DNA from: Ketobacter alkanivorans
Lineage (GTDB): Bacteria > Pseudomonadota > Gammaproteobacteria > Pseudomonadales > Ketobacteraceae
DNA: 64,000 nucleotides
Assembly (NCBI RefSeq): GCF_002863865.1
Contig: NZ_CP022684.1
Location: 124,001-188,000 of the forward strand
Reading direction: 5' to 3'
Part shown: one piece after another, positions 17,914 to 26,318 of the stretch
Layout of the letters: every line of letters begins with the position of its first letter
Position numbering within the stretch: the stretch's first letter is position 1
Made by a program: the position numbers and the translations under genes
Notes under the pieces: generated by a model
What the model was told of the DNA's origin: nothing
Seen by the model: only the letters and a program-made list of their open reading frames with translations
The model's database searches: none

Positions 17914-18878
17914 GCGACGGTCTCCTGTACGTTGGAGCAAGCCGGAACGTCGTTACCAAAATCGTGGCGATTTTGAGCTTTAACCGGGGCACTGCGTAAC
18001 TGCGTTTGTACGAAGTTGATCAACCGTTCGGTGTCTTTTCGTGCTTCCGGCAGCAGTAGCCGCAAGATCGGCCAGACATGCGGCATGTCTGGTCGCGATA
18101 GCAGTTTCACTGGCACGCCTGCCTGGCGTGCGCGTTCGGCCACGGCATAGGCATCATCGCGCAAGCATTCCTCCTCGCTCACCGTCAGCATCAATGGTGG
18201 TAGCTGTCGGTAATCGCCACGGCACGGGGAAGCGTAGGGGTGCAGCGGATCGGCGCCCTGCAGATAGAGCTTTGTGGCACCATCGATCATTGCTTGGGAA
18301 AGCATCGGATCGGAGTCGTTGTTGGCTTGCCGGGACATCAACTCGCCGGTGGCATCGGCACCTGGAGAGATGGCGATGGCACATACCGGCATCGGAAGTC
18401 CCTCGTCGCGGGCGCGCAGAAGTGTCACCAGCGTCAGATTACCACCGGCAGAGTCACCGGCCACGACCAATGGCCGAGAGTCATCAATCAATTCACGGTA
18501 CACGCTCAAGGCATCGTCCGGTGCGGCCGGATAGGGATGCTCCGGGGCTAGCCGGTAATCGGCAAGAAAAATACGCGCGTTCAGCGCCTGGGCCAGCCTG
18601 CCACAAAAATTGTGGTAGGTGTCGAGGCGGCCACCGACAAAAGCACCACCGTGCAGGAAAAGCAGCGTTACGGTCGGAGTGGCGGTGGTCAGCCACTGTC
18701 CTGGGATATCGGCGACACGCGCATACCTAAGGCTAACACCGCTTGGCAGCAGTGAGGGTAACAAAGGCGCATTCATAACCTTACGCAAATGACGAACCAG
18801 ATGTTCGGGATCCAGAATATCGCGTTTCATCATAACGCGGAAAAGGGGCTTAATAATTTTTGCAGGAAGGGATGCCAT
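17910..18878 (-). CDS. Alpha/beta hydrolase of the hormone-sensitive-lipase family
   Basis: A 322-residue esterase. The oxyanion-hole motif LLFLHGGAF (His76-Gly-Gly), the nucleophile elbow GDSAGGN (Ser143), an acid at Asp241/242 (EECLRDD) and His267 (MPHVW) complete the triad of the HSL group. It lacks a signal peptide and is probably cytoplasmic. It sits between an SDR gene (14 bases upstream) and the BVMO gene (4-base overlap), so its likely job is to hydrolyse the ester or lactone made by the monooxygenase. A good AGGAG site precedes the start. Confidence 0.93.
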   Translation of the reverse strand: MASLPAKIIKPLFRVMMKRDILDPEHLVRHLRKVMNAPLLPSLLPSGVSLRYARVADIPGQWLTTATPTVTLLFLHGGAFVGGRLDTYHNFCGRLAQALNARIFLADYRLAPEHPYPAAPDDALSVYRELIDDSRPLVVAGDSAGGNLTLVTLLRARDEGLPMPVCAIAISPGADATGELMSRQANNDSDPMLSQAMIDGATKLYLQGADPLHPYASPCRGDYRQLPPLMLTVSEEECLRDDAYAVAERARQAGVPVKLLSRPDMPHVWPILRLLLPEARKDTERLINFVQTQLRSAPVKAQNRHDFGNDVPACSNVQETVA

Positions 18879-18892
18879 TAGTGTCTCCTAAT

Positions 18893-19720
18893 TCAGTCGG
18901 CCAGCAGGCGATAGGTCTCACCCACGATACGGGTGTACAAGCGAGGCATGAGGCGTTTGAAACGCCAAGCCATGAGGCCATCAATTTGCGGCAGCATATA
19001 AAGTTCCCCTCGATCCAGCGCATCGAGTGTTTGTCGGGCGACCTTGTCGGCTGTGGTCAGGGCGAAGCGGGTCATGGCGGCACGGGCAAACTCTCGGCGC
19101 TTTTCCGGCAGTTTGCCATCATTGACGATGTTGGTGGGTACCACTGTAGGACACAGTGCTGTGACGTTTACGCCAGTGCCAGCCAGCTCGGCGGCCAGTG
19201 TTTCCGACAGCGCCAGTACACCTGCCTTGGTGACGTTGTAGGTGCTCATCTCCGGCGCAGCGCCAAATGCGGCGGCGGAAGCGACATTAATGATGCCGCC
19301 ATAGCCGAGATCCCGCAGTTTCGGCGCAAAGAAATGGCAGCCGTGAATGACACCCCAAAGGTTGACGTTCATGCACCAGCGCCAGTCGTCCAAGAGCACC
19401 TCACCGATGGGACCCCCCAGGCCCACGCCGGCATTGTTGATTACCAGCGTCACCGGACGGCCGAGTAGTTTCTCGGCTTCATCGCTGAGGGCGGCCATCT
19501 CTTTTGCATCGCCGACGTCACAGCGATGGGGAATGGCCTTACTTCCTAGCGCCTGTATGCTGGCGGCGACCTGTTCGGCTCGTGCCTCATTGATGTCTGA
19601 GCAGATCACCACACCTCCACGGCGCGCCAATTCATACGCAAAGCTACGGCCAATACCGCTGCCAGCTCCAGTGACAACAGCGGCTGCGTTGCGGGAAGGT
19701 GGTAAAGGTTGCTTCGTCAT
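18893..19720 (-). CDS. Short-chain dehydrogenase/reductase
   Basis: A 275-residue classical SDR: cofactor motif TGAGSGIG (residues 17-24), NNAG near 95-98, and catalytic Ser148, Tyr161 and Lys165 (YNVTK). An aspartate after the second strand (CSDINEARA) suggests NAD(H) preference. The C-terminal extension MAWRFKRLMPRLYTRIVG is basic and hydrophobic and may touch the membrane. A GAGGAG ribosome site precedes the start, 9 bases after the upstream stop. Within this operon it probably oxidises an alcohol to the ketone used by the monooxygenase, or the alcohol released by the esterase. An equivalent SDR is found in operon 2 at 49704-50564. Confidence 0.92.
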   Translation of the reverse strand: MTKQPLPPSRNAAAVVTGAGSGIGRSFAYELARRGGVVICSDINEARAEQVAASIQALGSKAIPHRCDVGDAKEMAALSDEAEKLLGRPVTLVINNAGVGLGGPIGEVLLDDWRWCMNVNLWGVIHGCHFFAPKLRDLGYGGIINVASAAAFGAAPEMSTYNVTKAGVLALSETLAAELAGTGVNVTALCPTVVPTNIVNDGKLPEKRREFARAAMTRFALTTADKVARQTLDALDRGELYMLPQIDGLMAWRFKRLMPRLYTRIVGETYRLLAD

Positions 19721-19729
19721 AAGAACTCC

Positions 19730-20662
19730 TCAGGCGGGTTGCGCCACTGGATGTAGACCGTCGCCTATCCGAGGGCCGGACTGGTGCTTCCGTACCGCCT
19801 CGAACGCCTTGTGGGTGTCGCCGGTTTTTTCGTAAACACGCTTCCAGACCTTGATGATCTCACGATTGTCATCATCCCAAGGGTGGAAGGTGGGGGAGAA
19901 GTAGGGAAAGATGCCTGCCAGCACTTTGGACAGAATGCCTGGTTTAAGGAACAGAATCCTGGTCATAGAGGCCGCTGAACGCAGGTTGAGGATCTGCTTG
20001 TCCTTATAGAGCAAGAATGCCTGATTACCGAGCATGAGGGGAAAACCAAGAGCGATAGCCAGAAGCATGCCGCTGGTGCGCAGTCGATAACTACGCAGGC
20101 CGCCACCGCTTGCGTCGACGAACACATCAAAGCTTACACTCTTGTGTTCAGTTTCCTCAACGAAGTGCCAGTACAGCATGGCACGTAATTCAGGGTGTGT
20201 TTCATCGAATAGCTCCGGGTGCTCCAGCATCACCGCGGAAATGATAGCAGTGAAATGCTCGAACGCCGCCGCAATAGAGCTTTGCATGTCATCGCTCAGG
20301 CGATGCTGGAGCTCCTTGCGAATGTGCTTGAAGATCCCCTCGACCTTGTCGATAGGGACGCCCTGTTGCACGCATATGGCGTTCATCTCGTCATGCTCAC
20401 GGGCATGGATGCGCTCCTGGCGGATGAACTCCAGCGCGGCCTTGCGCACTTCCGGGTCGCGCAATTTATCGAGCTGACGCCGTGCTGAATTCATTACCCA
20501 GCGCTCACCATCCGGCACTGCGGCCAGAATGGCATTCATCCAATGCGTACACCAGGGGTCTTTGTTAAACCAGTGGCGCGCGACCGTCTCACGGTTCATT
20601 GGGAAATGGATGTCGCGCGTTACAACTTCGTCATAACCGATCTTTCGACTTGCCAGCGCCAT
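19730..20662 (-). CDS. PF10118 family protein ('predicted metal-dependent hydrolase'), paralogue 1
   Basis: This 310-residue protein belongs to the PF10118/COG3687 family. Conserved metal-ligand candidates are Glu83-x2-His86 and His90 (QERIHAREH), Glu135-His136 (FEHFTA) and His166-x2-Glu-Glu-x2-His173 (HFVEETEHK). A membrane-spanning or membrane-associated helix is likely around 205-225 (MLLAIALGFPLMLGNQAFLL). The E-x2-H and E-E-x2-H pattern in a helical protein resembles ferritin-like diiron enzymes more than a classical hydrolase; that reading is mine. It is the first gene of operon 1, with operator site A 35 bases upstream and an AGGAG ribosome site. Two paralogues occur in this window. 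Confidence 0.88.
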   Translation of the reverse strand: MALASRKIGYDEVVTRDIHFPMNRETVARHWFNKDPWCTHWMNAILAAVPDGERWVMNSARRQLDKLRDPEVRKAALEFIRQERIHAREHDEMNAICVQQGVPIDKVEGIFKHIRKELQHRLSDDMQSSIAAAFEHFTAIISAVMLEHPELFDETHPELRAMLYWHFVEETEHKSVSFDVFVDASGGGLRSYRLRTSGMLLAIALGFPLMLGNQAFLLYKDKQILNLRSAASMTRILFLKPGILSKVLAGIFPYFSPTFHPWDDDNREIIKVWKRVYEKTGDTHKAFEAVRKHQSGPRIGDGLHPVAQPA

Positions 20663-20696
20663 TTGTCTGTTCTCCTAGTAGATTTCTTCATGTTAT

Positions 20697-20716
20697 TTGT
20701 TTGGACAACCAACCAT
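20697..20716 (-). promoter_or_regulatory. Regulon operator site A (upstream of operon 1)
   Basis: The minus strand reads ATGGTTGGTTGTCCAAACAA, 35 bases upstream of the PF10118 start at 20662. It shares the GGTTGG core and CCA half with five other sites in the window. It also lies in the divergent gap with the TetR gene at 20908. Confidence 0.7.
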
Positions 20717-20730
20717 ATTATGTGTCTTGG

Positions 20731-20744
20731 TGACCTAATGGTCA
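20731..20744. promoter_or_regulatory. Palindrome TGACC-TAAT-GGTCA in the TetR divergent gap
   Basis: A 5-bp-arm inverted repeat with a 4-base spacer lies 15 bases from operator site A and 163 bases before the TetR start. It could be a second binding site, for instance for autoregulation. The evidence is only its symmetry and place. Confidence 0.35.
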
Positions 20745-20907
20745 AGCAGGTGTTAAACAAAAGGGTGGAAGATGTATGTATTTGGCACAAAAGAAGGATC
20801 GCTTTGAGAGTTGCTGATCAAGTCGGAGCTGGGTTGTAGAATTGAAAAAGGTGCGCCACGGAAACATATCGACTAATATCATCGACTTGCATACGCAGGA
20901 GGATTAA

Positions 20908-21510
20908 GTGAAAAAGAAAAATGAACCCCAGCAAGTAAAAGTGTCTGACCGCGACTTTGTGTTAAATTCAGCCGCTCGGCTGTTTCGAGAGCAGGGCTAT
21001 GATCGGACGACGGTGAAAGAAATTGCCGAAGCATGCAATTTACTGCCCGGAAGCCTTCATTATCGCTATAAAGCCAAGGAAGACATTCTTGTTGATTTGA
21101 TGCGACTGGGCTTGGAGCATGCTTCGAGCGCTGTCTACAGAGCGGTGACAAGCGTAACAGATCCTGTAGAGCAATTACGGCTAGGCATAAATTCGCACCT
21201 GGAATTAGTAGTCAGTGGCTCGGATTTGGTCTACGTGCTGCTGTTCGAATGGCGCTCCTTGCGCGGTGAAGCACGAGCGGAAATGATCGAACTGCGTGAC
21301 CGCTACGAGGCATTATGGGGCGCTATGCTTAGGTCTCTTGCGGATATAGGGGGGCTACGTGAGGACGTTGATCAGGATTTGCTGCGCCTTATTGGTCTTG
21401 GAGCACTCAACTGGGTAGCAACTTGGTTTCGTGAAGATGGTCGCTATTCGCTTGAGGAGATAGGTGATTTCGTCTGGCGAGTGATTCGCGACGCGGTGCT
21501 TAAGGATTAG
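20908..21510 (+). CDS. TetR-family regulator, KstR2-like; candidate regulator of the window's catabolic regulon
   Basis: A 200-residue TetR protein with a GTG start (20908) behind a strong CAGGAGGA site. The HTH is at residues 15-60 (ARLFREQGYDRTTVKEIAEACNLLPGSLHYRYKAKEDIL). The C-terminal half (GLGALNWVATWFREDGRYSLEEIG) resembles the KstR2/FadR-like TetR group that binds acyl-CoA or CoA-linked steroid intermediates. It is divergent from operon 1, with site A in between. No copy of this regulator lies beside the other five sites, so it is the best local candidate for the shared operator. Downstream it converges on the second RND gene, 12 bases between the stops. Confidence 0.88.
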   Translation: MKKKNEPQQVKVSDRDFVLNSAARLFREQGYDRTTVKEIAEACNLLPGSLHYRYKAKEDILVDLMRLGLEHASSAVYRAVTSVTDPVEQLRLGINSHLELVVSGSDLVYVLLFEWRSLRGEARAEMIELRDRYEALWGAMLRSLADIGGLREDVDQDLLRLIGLGALNWVATWFREDGRYSLEEIGDFVWRVIRDAVLKD

Positions 21511-21522
21511 GTGCATAGTTCC

Positions 21523-24500
21523 TCATCTACTTTCCAAACGAAACGCCAATGCGTAAAGCGCTGGCACGAACAAAAGCGTAATGGCGGTGCCTACAATGAC
21601 ACCACCAATCAGAACATACGCCATCGGCCCCCAGAAAATATCGGTCGTCAAAGGGATGAACGCAAGCGCAGCTGCCAAAGCGGTTAGCACCACCGGTCTT
21701 GCGCGCCTGACAGCCGCCTCGACGACCGCATCTGACGGCAGCATGCCATCCTCAAGGTTATCGCTGACCTGCTGAGTTAGAATTAAAGTATTGCGCATTA
21801 ATATGCCCGCCAATCCGATCAGCCCAAGTAAGGCGACAAATCCGAAAGGCTGCTTGAAAACCAGCAGTGCTATGACAGAGCCAATGACGCCCAAGGGTGC
21901 TGTTAAAAGCACTATCACAACACCAGGAAAACTTCGCATTTGCAGCATCACGCAAGTTACCATCAGGGCAATCATCAGAGGGAAAACCTGATTTATAGAG
22001 TCCTCTGCTTTTTGTGAACGTTCCAGGCTACCCGCAATATCAATCCTGTAACCATCAGGGAGCGCTGCATGAATTGGTTCCAGGTCCGCCCATAATGCTT
22101 TGGTGACATCTTGTGGCTGCGCATTCTTTACCTCCCCGTGAACAGCCAGAAAGAGCTCTCGATTGTGGCGTCGAATCATGGCATCTTCGTAAGCCAGTTT
22201 CATCTCGCCCAGATGCGAAAGTGGTATCTTTTGACCCTGTTCATTGCGGAGCTCATAAATGGGTGGCTCATTTTTGGCTCGCTTGGCACCCTGGCCGCGA
22301 ACGTAGACATCAACAGTTCTGATGTCTTGTCTGACCTCGGCTACTGGAACTCCATCTGTTCGATATTGCATCTGTTGAGCAACTAAGAGCGGTGTCAATC
22401 CCAGTAGTCGAAGGCGCTGTTCATCCATTTCCAGCTTCAATGTCGGTACACGTTGATCCCACTCCAAATGCGGATCGACTACGTGAGGGTTGTGGGACAT
22501 GACCTCCCTGACTTGGTGGGCCAGTTTCCTTAAGGTCGCAGGGTCTTCTCCGACGACACGAAAGCTGACAGGCCAGTCAACTGGCGGCCCGAACAACAGG
22601 CGTCTGATACGAATACGTGCCTCGCCAAAAGCACCATCGGCAACATGTTGGTCCAATGCAACAATAATTCGGTCACGCTCAATCGGTCCCGTCGCAGTTA
22701 CGATTATTTTAGCAAACGAAGAGTCCGGATGCTCGGGGTTGACCGAGATGAAAAAACGTGGCGACCCGCCACCGACATAACTGGCGTAGTTTTCAACACC
22801 TCCCATTGAATCTAATAGTGCTTCAAGACGTTTGACGGTCGTATCCGTTGTCGTGACCGATGTACCTGGTGCCAGATTGACATCAATCAAAATTTCGGGC
22901 CGATCCGAGCCTGGGAAGAACTGTTTTTCCACTAACCCCGCCATGCCTGCTATGCTTAGCGCCAACATCGCAAAGGTAATAAAGACCACGGTCCGCCTAT
23001 GGCTAACACACCATGTAATCAAGGCCCGTAGATACTCGTAGCCCCTGGATGACTTGTAGTGATCGCCCATATTGCCGGGTTTCTGCTTGGGTGCACGCAA
23101 AATCTTTACGCCCAAATAAGGGGTAAAAGTAACGGCCACCAACCAACTGATAATGAGCGAAAAAGCCAAAACCCAAAATATATTGCCAGCGTATTCGCCT
23201 ACCCCAGATTGGGCAAACCCAATCGGAACAAAGCCGAACATGGTAACCAGAGTGCCGAAAAGCATAGGCGAAGCTGTCGCATTCCAGGCATGAGTGGCGG
23301 CACTTACTTTACTCCAGCCTTCTTCCAGTTTTACCAACATCATTTCAATCGCAATGATGGCATCATCAACCAATAAACCCAGCGCGATGATTAGTGCCCC
23401 TAAGGTAATACGATCCAGATTGATATTGGCGGCTTTCATCATCACAAACGTCAGCCCCAGGGTGATCGGAACAGCGATACCCACGATCAAACCGGCGCGC
23501 AGCCCTAATGATAAAAATCCAATGCTCATCACCACGATTACGGCCACCAGAAATTTCACCTGGAACAAATTAACTGCCGCTTTAATGGCATCCGTCTGAT
23601 TGGTGATTTGATCCAGTTCCATACCTAAGGGAAGCTCAGCTCTTGTTTTGCTTAGAAGCGCGTCAAGGCGTTCACCAAATTCTAGTCCGTTTTCACCCTT
23701 GTTCATGACTACGCCGACCAGGATCGCATCTTCTCCATTTACTCGAGCAAAATACGACGGTGGTTCCTCGTAACCTTGCTTAATGACGGCAATATCTCCC
23801 AGCCGGATTAGATGGTTACCGACGCGGATAGGAACCTGTGCCAATCGCTGAGGATCGGACAGATCTGAATCGAGGCGAAGCCTCAGGAGCGGCCCGGTGG
23901 TGTCAATCTGACCGGCCGGGATAAGCGTATTGTATGCTCTTATGGCGTCGAATACGGCTTGGGATGAAATGCCGCTGTTAGTCATTACGACATTGTCTAA
24001 ATCGATATAGACTCTCTCTTCGCGATCGGCGATCAAATCGGCTTTCCGGGCGCCGGGAATGAGTTGTAATTCATCTCGGAGCCGCTCAGCGTAACGTGAT
24101 AAATTTCGCACCGGAAGGCCGGGCGCAGAAAGGCTAAATATGCTGAAATACACATCGGAAAAGTCATCATTGACGATTGGCCCTATAACCCCTTCAGGCA
24201 AATGTGAGGACAGATCCTGCATGCGCTTTCTAACCTGAAACTGTAGTTCCGGCGTTTTATTTTGTGGCGTGTAATCATGAAATCGAACCTGGATATCAAC
24301 CCGGCCTGCCTTGACTGTCGTTTTGATTTCGTCAAGATATTCAATTTTCTGGATGCTCTTCTCGATTGGGTGAGCCACTTGCTGTTCGATCTCTGCAGGA
24401 GTGGCACCTGGCCAGACTGCTGAAACCACTAACATTTGTATTGTAATAGAAGGGTCTTCCGCACGTCCCAATGAAGCAAAAGCATAAGCCCCTGCGAACA

Positions 24501-24573
24501 CGGATAAAATCAGGAAATAAAGAGTAACTGATCGCTCTCGTACTGCAAGTGCCGATAGATTAGGAAAGCTCAT
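21523..24573 (-). CDS. RND efflux pump inner-membrane transporter, copy 2
   Basis: A 1016-residue RND transporter that aligns without visible gaps to the one at 1747-4800 and is about nine-tenths identical by eye. It keeps the [12 protein letters not shown] proton-relay motif and the [10 protein letters not shown] segment with arginine at the usual lysine position. The start overlaps the adaptor stop by four bases. Differences are scattered along the whole gene, including its last codons, so the duplication is not recent and both copies have been kept intact. Unlike copy 1, nothing of a third efflux gene follows; a TetR gene converges on it instead. Confidence 0.93.
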   Translation of the reverse strand: MSFPNLSALAVRERSVTLYFLILSVFAGAYAFASLGRAEDPSITIQMLVVSAVWPGATPAEIEQQVAHPIEKSIQKIEYLDEIKTTVKAGRVDIQVRFHDYTPQNKTPELQFQVRKRMQDLSSHLPEGVIGPIVNDDFSDVYFSIFSLSAPGLPVRNLSRYAERLRDELQLIPGARKADLIADREERVYIDLDNVVMTNSGISSQAVFDAIRAYNTLIPAGQIDTTGPLLRLRLDSDLSDPQRLAQVPIRVGNHLIRLGDIAVIKQGYEEPPSYFARVNGEDAILVGVVMNKGENGLEFGERLDALLSKTRAELPLGMELDQITNQTDAIKAAVNLFQVKFLVAVIVVMSIGFLSLGLRAGLIVGIAVPITLGLTFVMMKAANINLDRITLGALIIALGLLVDDAIIAIEMMLVKLEEGWSKVSAATHAWNATASPMLFGTLVTMFGFVPIGFAQSGVGEYAGNIFWVLAFSLIISWLVAVTFTPYLGVKILRAPKQKPGNMGDHYKSSRGYEYLRALITWCVSHRRTVVFITFAMLALSIAGMAGLVEKQFFPGSDRPEILIDVNLAPGTSVTTTDTTVKRLEALLDSMGGVENYASYVGGGSPRFFISVNPEHPDSSFAKIIVTATGPIERDRIIVALDQHVADGAFGEARIRIRRLLFGPPVDWPVSFRVVGEDPATLRKLAHQVREVMSHNPHVVDPHLEWDQRVPTLKLEMDEQRLRLLGLTPLLVAQQMQYRTDGVPVAEVRQDIRTVDVYVRGQGAKRAKNEPPIYELRNEQGQKIPLSHLGEMKLAYEDAMIRRHNRELFLAVHGEVKNAQPQDVTKALWADLEPIHAALPDGYRIDIAGSLERSQKAEDSINQVFPLMIALMVTCVMLQMRSFPGVVIVLLTAPLGVIGSVIALLVFKQPFGFVALLGLIGLAGILMRNTLILTQQVSDNLEDGMLPSDAVVEAAVRRARPVVLTALAAALAFIPLTTDIFWGPMAYVLIGGVIVGTAITLLFVPALYALAFRLESR

Positions 24574-25616
24574 TGCGCGTATTCTTTAACAGGAATCCCT
24601 GGTACTAGCAGATGAGTACCTAAGGCGATAACACGATCACCAGTCTTAAGGTCTTGCCCTTGAATTTGAGCTGAGATAGGCGTCACCCCAACCACCGCAA
24701 CGGTCTGGGGTTGGGCCTGTTGATCGACAATTTGCCAGATTTGGGTATTACTTCCTCGCTCATCCAGTGCCGCCAGTGGAACTGAATAGACCTGTGTGGG
24801 AGAGTCAGGGACCATCATGCTGACCCTGACCAACATACCCAACTGTAATTCGTTACCAGAGGACTCAATCTGATAACGAGAACGCCAGGTTCTGCTGTAT
24901 TCGTTAGCCGCGCCAGCGGTTTCACGAAGCTTTAGTGGTATGCGGGCATCATCGATATGGGCTAGCGCTTCTGTCGGTGGAAAAACACTCCTGGGTAGGA
25001 AAACTTCGATCTCTAACTCGCGAGTATCAGCCAATATTCCTAGGGGTTGTCCAGTCTTTACCACTTGCCCCGGCATCCCTGTGACATTCACCAAGATACC
25101 TGGCCTTGTAGCGGTTAGGGACGTATGCTGAAGCGCAATTTCTGCTTGTCGAAGTCTAGCCTGGGCAGCCTCTTTTCGCGCTTGCGCTGCATGTTTGGAC
25201 AACAAAGACGCTTCAAATATACTTTGGCTAATACTGTTCTGTTCGATCAAGCGGCTGTCCCGAGCGAGGTTGGATTCCGCGTGTATCAATTCAGCTTCAG
25301 CAGCTGTCAATTGGGCCTTTGCAGCCTCCAGGCTTTGTTCAAATTCCCTTGCGTCCAACAAGAATAATGGCTCGCCGGTTGCAACAATTTGACCGGAGTC
25401 CACATACCGCTTCAGAATTCGGCCACCTACTTGAAAGGCTATAGCAACCTCTGTACGCGCCTCTACTGTGCCTGTAATCCCTTGAGGCACGGTCGTAGAA
25501 TGCTCTGACACTACTGCAGTGTATACTGGATGGGGTCTGTTCAGTACAGTATCTAAGTGAGAGGACTCCTGACAGCCATACAGTGTTAACAGCGTAAGAA
25601 AGAGAGCTAGACGCAT
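24570..25616 (-). CDS. RND periplasmic adaptor (membrane fusion lipoprotein), copy 2
   Basis: A 348-residue paralogue of the adaptor at 4797-5846. I start it at 25616 (MRLALFLTLLTLYGC), which gives a lipoprotein signal with Cys at the lipobox; a longer frame to 25694 is not needed. Lipoyl halves (GTVEARTEVAIAFQVGGR), helical hairpin and beta-barrel are all present. It is coupled to the RND gene by a 4-base overlap. The region upstream still resembles the start of the TetR gene found beside copy 1, but that frame closes after 33 codons, so this operon has lost its own divergent regulator. Confidence 0.92.
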   Translation of the reverse strand: MRLALFLTLLTLYGCQESSHLDTVLNRPHPVYTAVVSEHSTTVPQGITGTVEARTEVAIAFQVGGRILKRYVDSGQIVATGEPLFLLDAREFEQSLEAAKAQLTAAEAELIHAESNLARDSRLIEQNSISQSIFEASLLSKHAAQARKEAAQARLRQAEIALQHTSLTATRPGILVNVTGMPGQVVKTGQPLGILADTRELEIEVFLPRSVFPPTEALAHIDDARIPLKLRETAGAANEYSRTWRSRYQIESSGNELQLGMLVRVSMMVPDSPTQVYSVPLAALDERGSNTQIWQIVDQQAQPQTVAVVGVTPISAQIQGQDLKTGDRVIALGTHLLVPGIPVKEYAQ

Positions 25617-25716
25617 GAAGAATAAAACCCCGGCAATTAATGAGCGTGAGCGCACACATAGCATATCGGGCCATGGTAAGCAGAGAAAACACACACAGAT
25701 AGCCGTGCTGCCATAA
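25615..25716 (+). pseudogene. Possible leftover 5' end of a divergent tetR gene
   Basis: The plus-strand frame MKNKTPAINERERT... matches the extreme 5' frame next to efflux copy 1 (MKSKTSTINERKRT, from 5845) in sequence and position, overlapping the adaptor start in the same way. After about 20 codons similarity ends and a stop follows at 25716. It is either the stub of a deleted regulator gene or just conserved operator DNA. Confidence 0.35.
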
Positions 25717-25786
25717 ATGCGTTAATGATTGCGAATCATCCTGGGAGGTCGATCTAAATAATATGCATTAACTTTCATGTTTGCCG

Positions 25787-25987
25787 CTATTGGCAATGTG
25801 GTGAAATATCAGACATCGAGGAACAGTTAGCGTCCTTAAGCTCTAGCTCTAAGAGGGGGTCCTCCACTAATTGCCGGTTGGTTAAATATACATTATTTGG
25901 CTTCGAATCATTTGATTCACTCACAACACTAACAAGAAATACGTTTATCGCTGTTAAGCAGCCCAGAATAGCAATGAACTCAAGCAC
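25787..25987 (-). CDS. Small membrane protein, 66 residues, with its own regulon operator
   Basis: A GTG start at 25987 follows a strong AAAGGGGGA ribosome site. The product begins with a hydrophobic helix (MLEFIAILGCLTAINVFLVSVV) and continues with a polar tail (ESNDSKPNNVYLTNRQL...). I recognise no family. Support for a real gene is the ribosome site plus operator site C centred about 50 bases upstream, in the same position as in the other regulon members. It is divergent from the long catabolic run starting at 26319. Confidence 0.5.
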   Translation of the reverse strand: MLEFIAILGCLTAINVFLVSVVSESNDSKPNNVYLTNRQLVEDPLLELELKDANCSSMSDISPHCQ

Positions 25988-26030
25988 AATGATCCCCCTT
26001 TAAAGATAAACGTAAAGTAGCGCACATCCA

Positions 26031-26050
26031 TAGGTTGGTCAACCACCCAA
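26031..26050 (+). promoter_or_regulatory. Regulon operator site C (upstream of the small membrane protein gene)
   Basis: The plus strand reads TAGGTTGGTCAACCACCCAA. It contains GGTTG-GT-CAACC, a perfect 5-bp inverted repeat at 26033-26044. It lies 44 bases upstream of the start at 25987. Confidence 0.6.
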
Positions 26051-26112
26051 TGTCCGTGCAAAACAAGTCTATAGTGTTGAGGATGAGGAGAAGAAGGGGC
26101 AAATAAGCAGAC

Positions 26113-26187
26113 ACCTACGCTACAAGGCCACCTGGCTCAAAGCCGTATGTTTTCGTTCAGATGTCCACCCCCGCTGGTCCGTTATGC
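26113..26187. repeat. 70-bp repeat unit, copy 2
   Basis: This matches 9211-9280 through CCTACG, GTWNGTTTTCGTT and CCCGCTGGTCC words in the same order. It stands alone here between operator sites C and B, with no transposase fragment beside it. It is probably the scar of the same element that cut tnpA. Confidence 0.45.
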
Positions 26188-26250
26188 CGTCGCAGAGTCT
26201 GACAGAGGAATTTTGTTTCTTACTAAAATGTCCTGGTATAGTATTGAAGT

Positions 26251-26270
26251 TTGGTTGGCTAGCCAATAAT
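26251..26270 (+). promoter_or_regulatory. Regulon operator site B (upstream of the long catabolic run)
   Basis: The plus strand reads TTGGTTGGCTAGCCAATAAT, including the perfect palindrome TTGGCTAGCCAA at 26255-26266. It lies 49 bases upstream of the start at 26319. Confidence 0.7.
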
Positions 26271-26318
26271 ATACCCTCAAAGGTTAACACCCTGTGAAGG
26301 CTTGTACGGAGGCTCTTT

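Noticed and set aside
18041..18730. 229-codon plus-strand frame opposite the esterase gene
   Set aside because: Arg/His-rich composition with no motif; the opposite strand has a complete catalytic triad.
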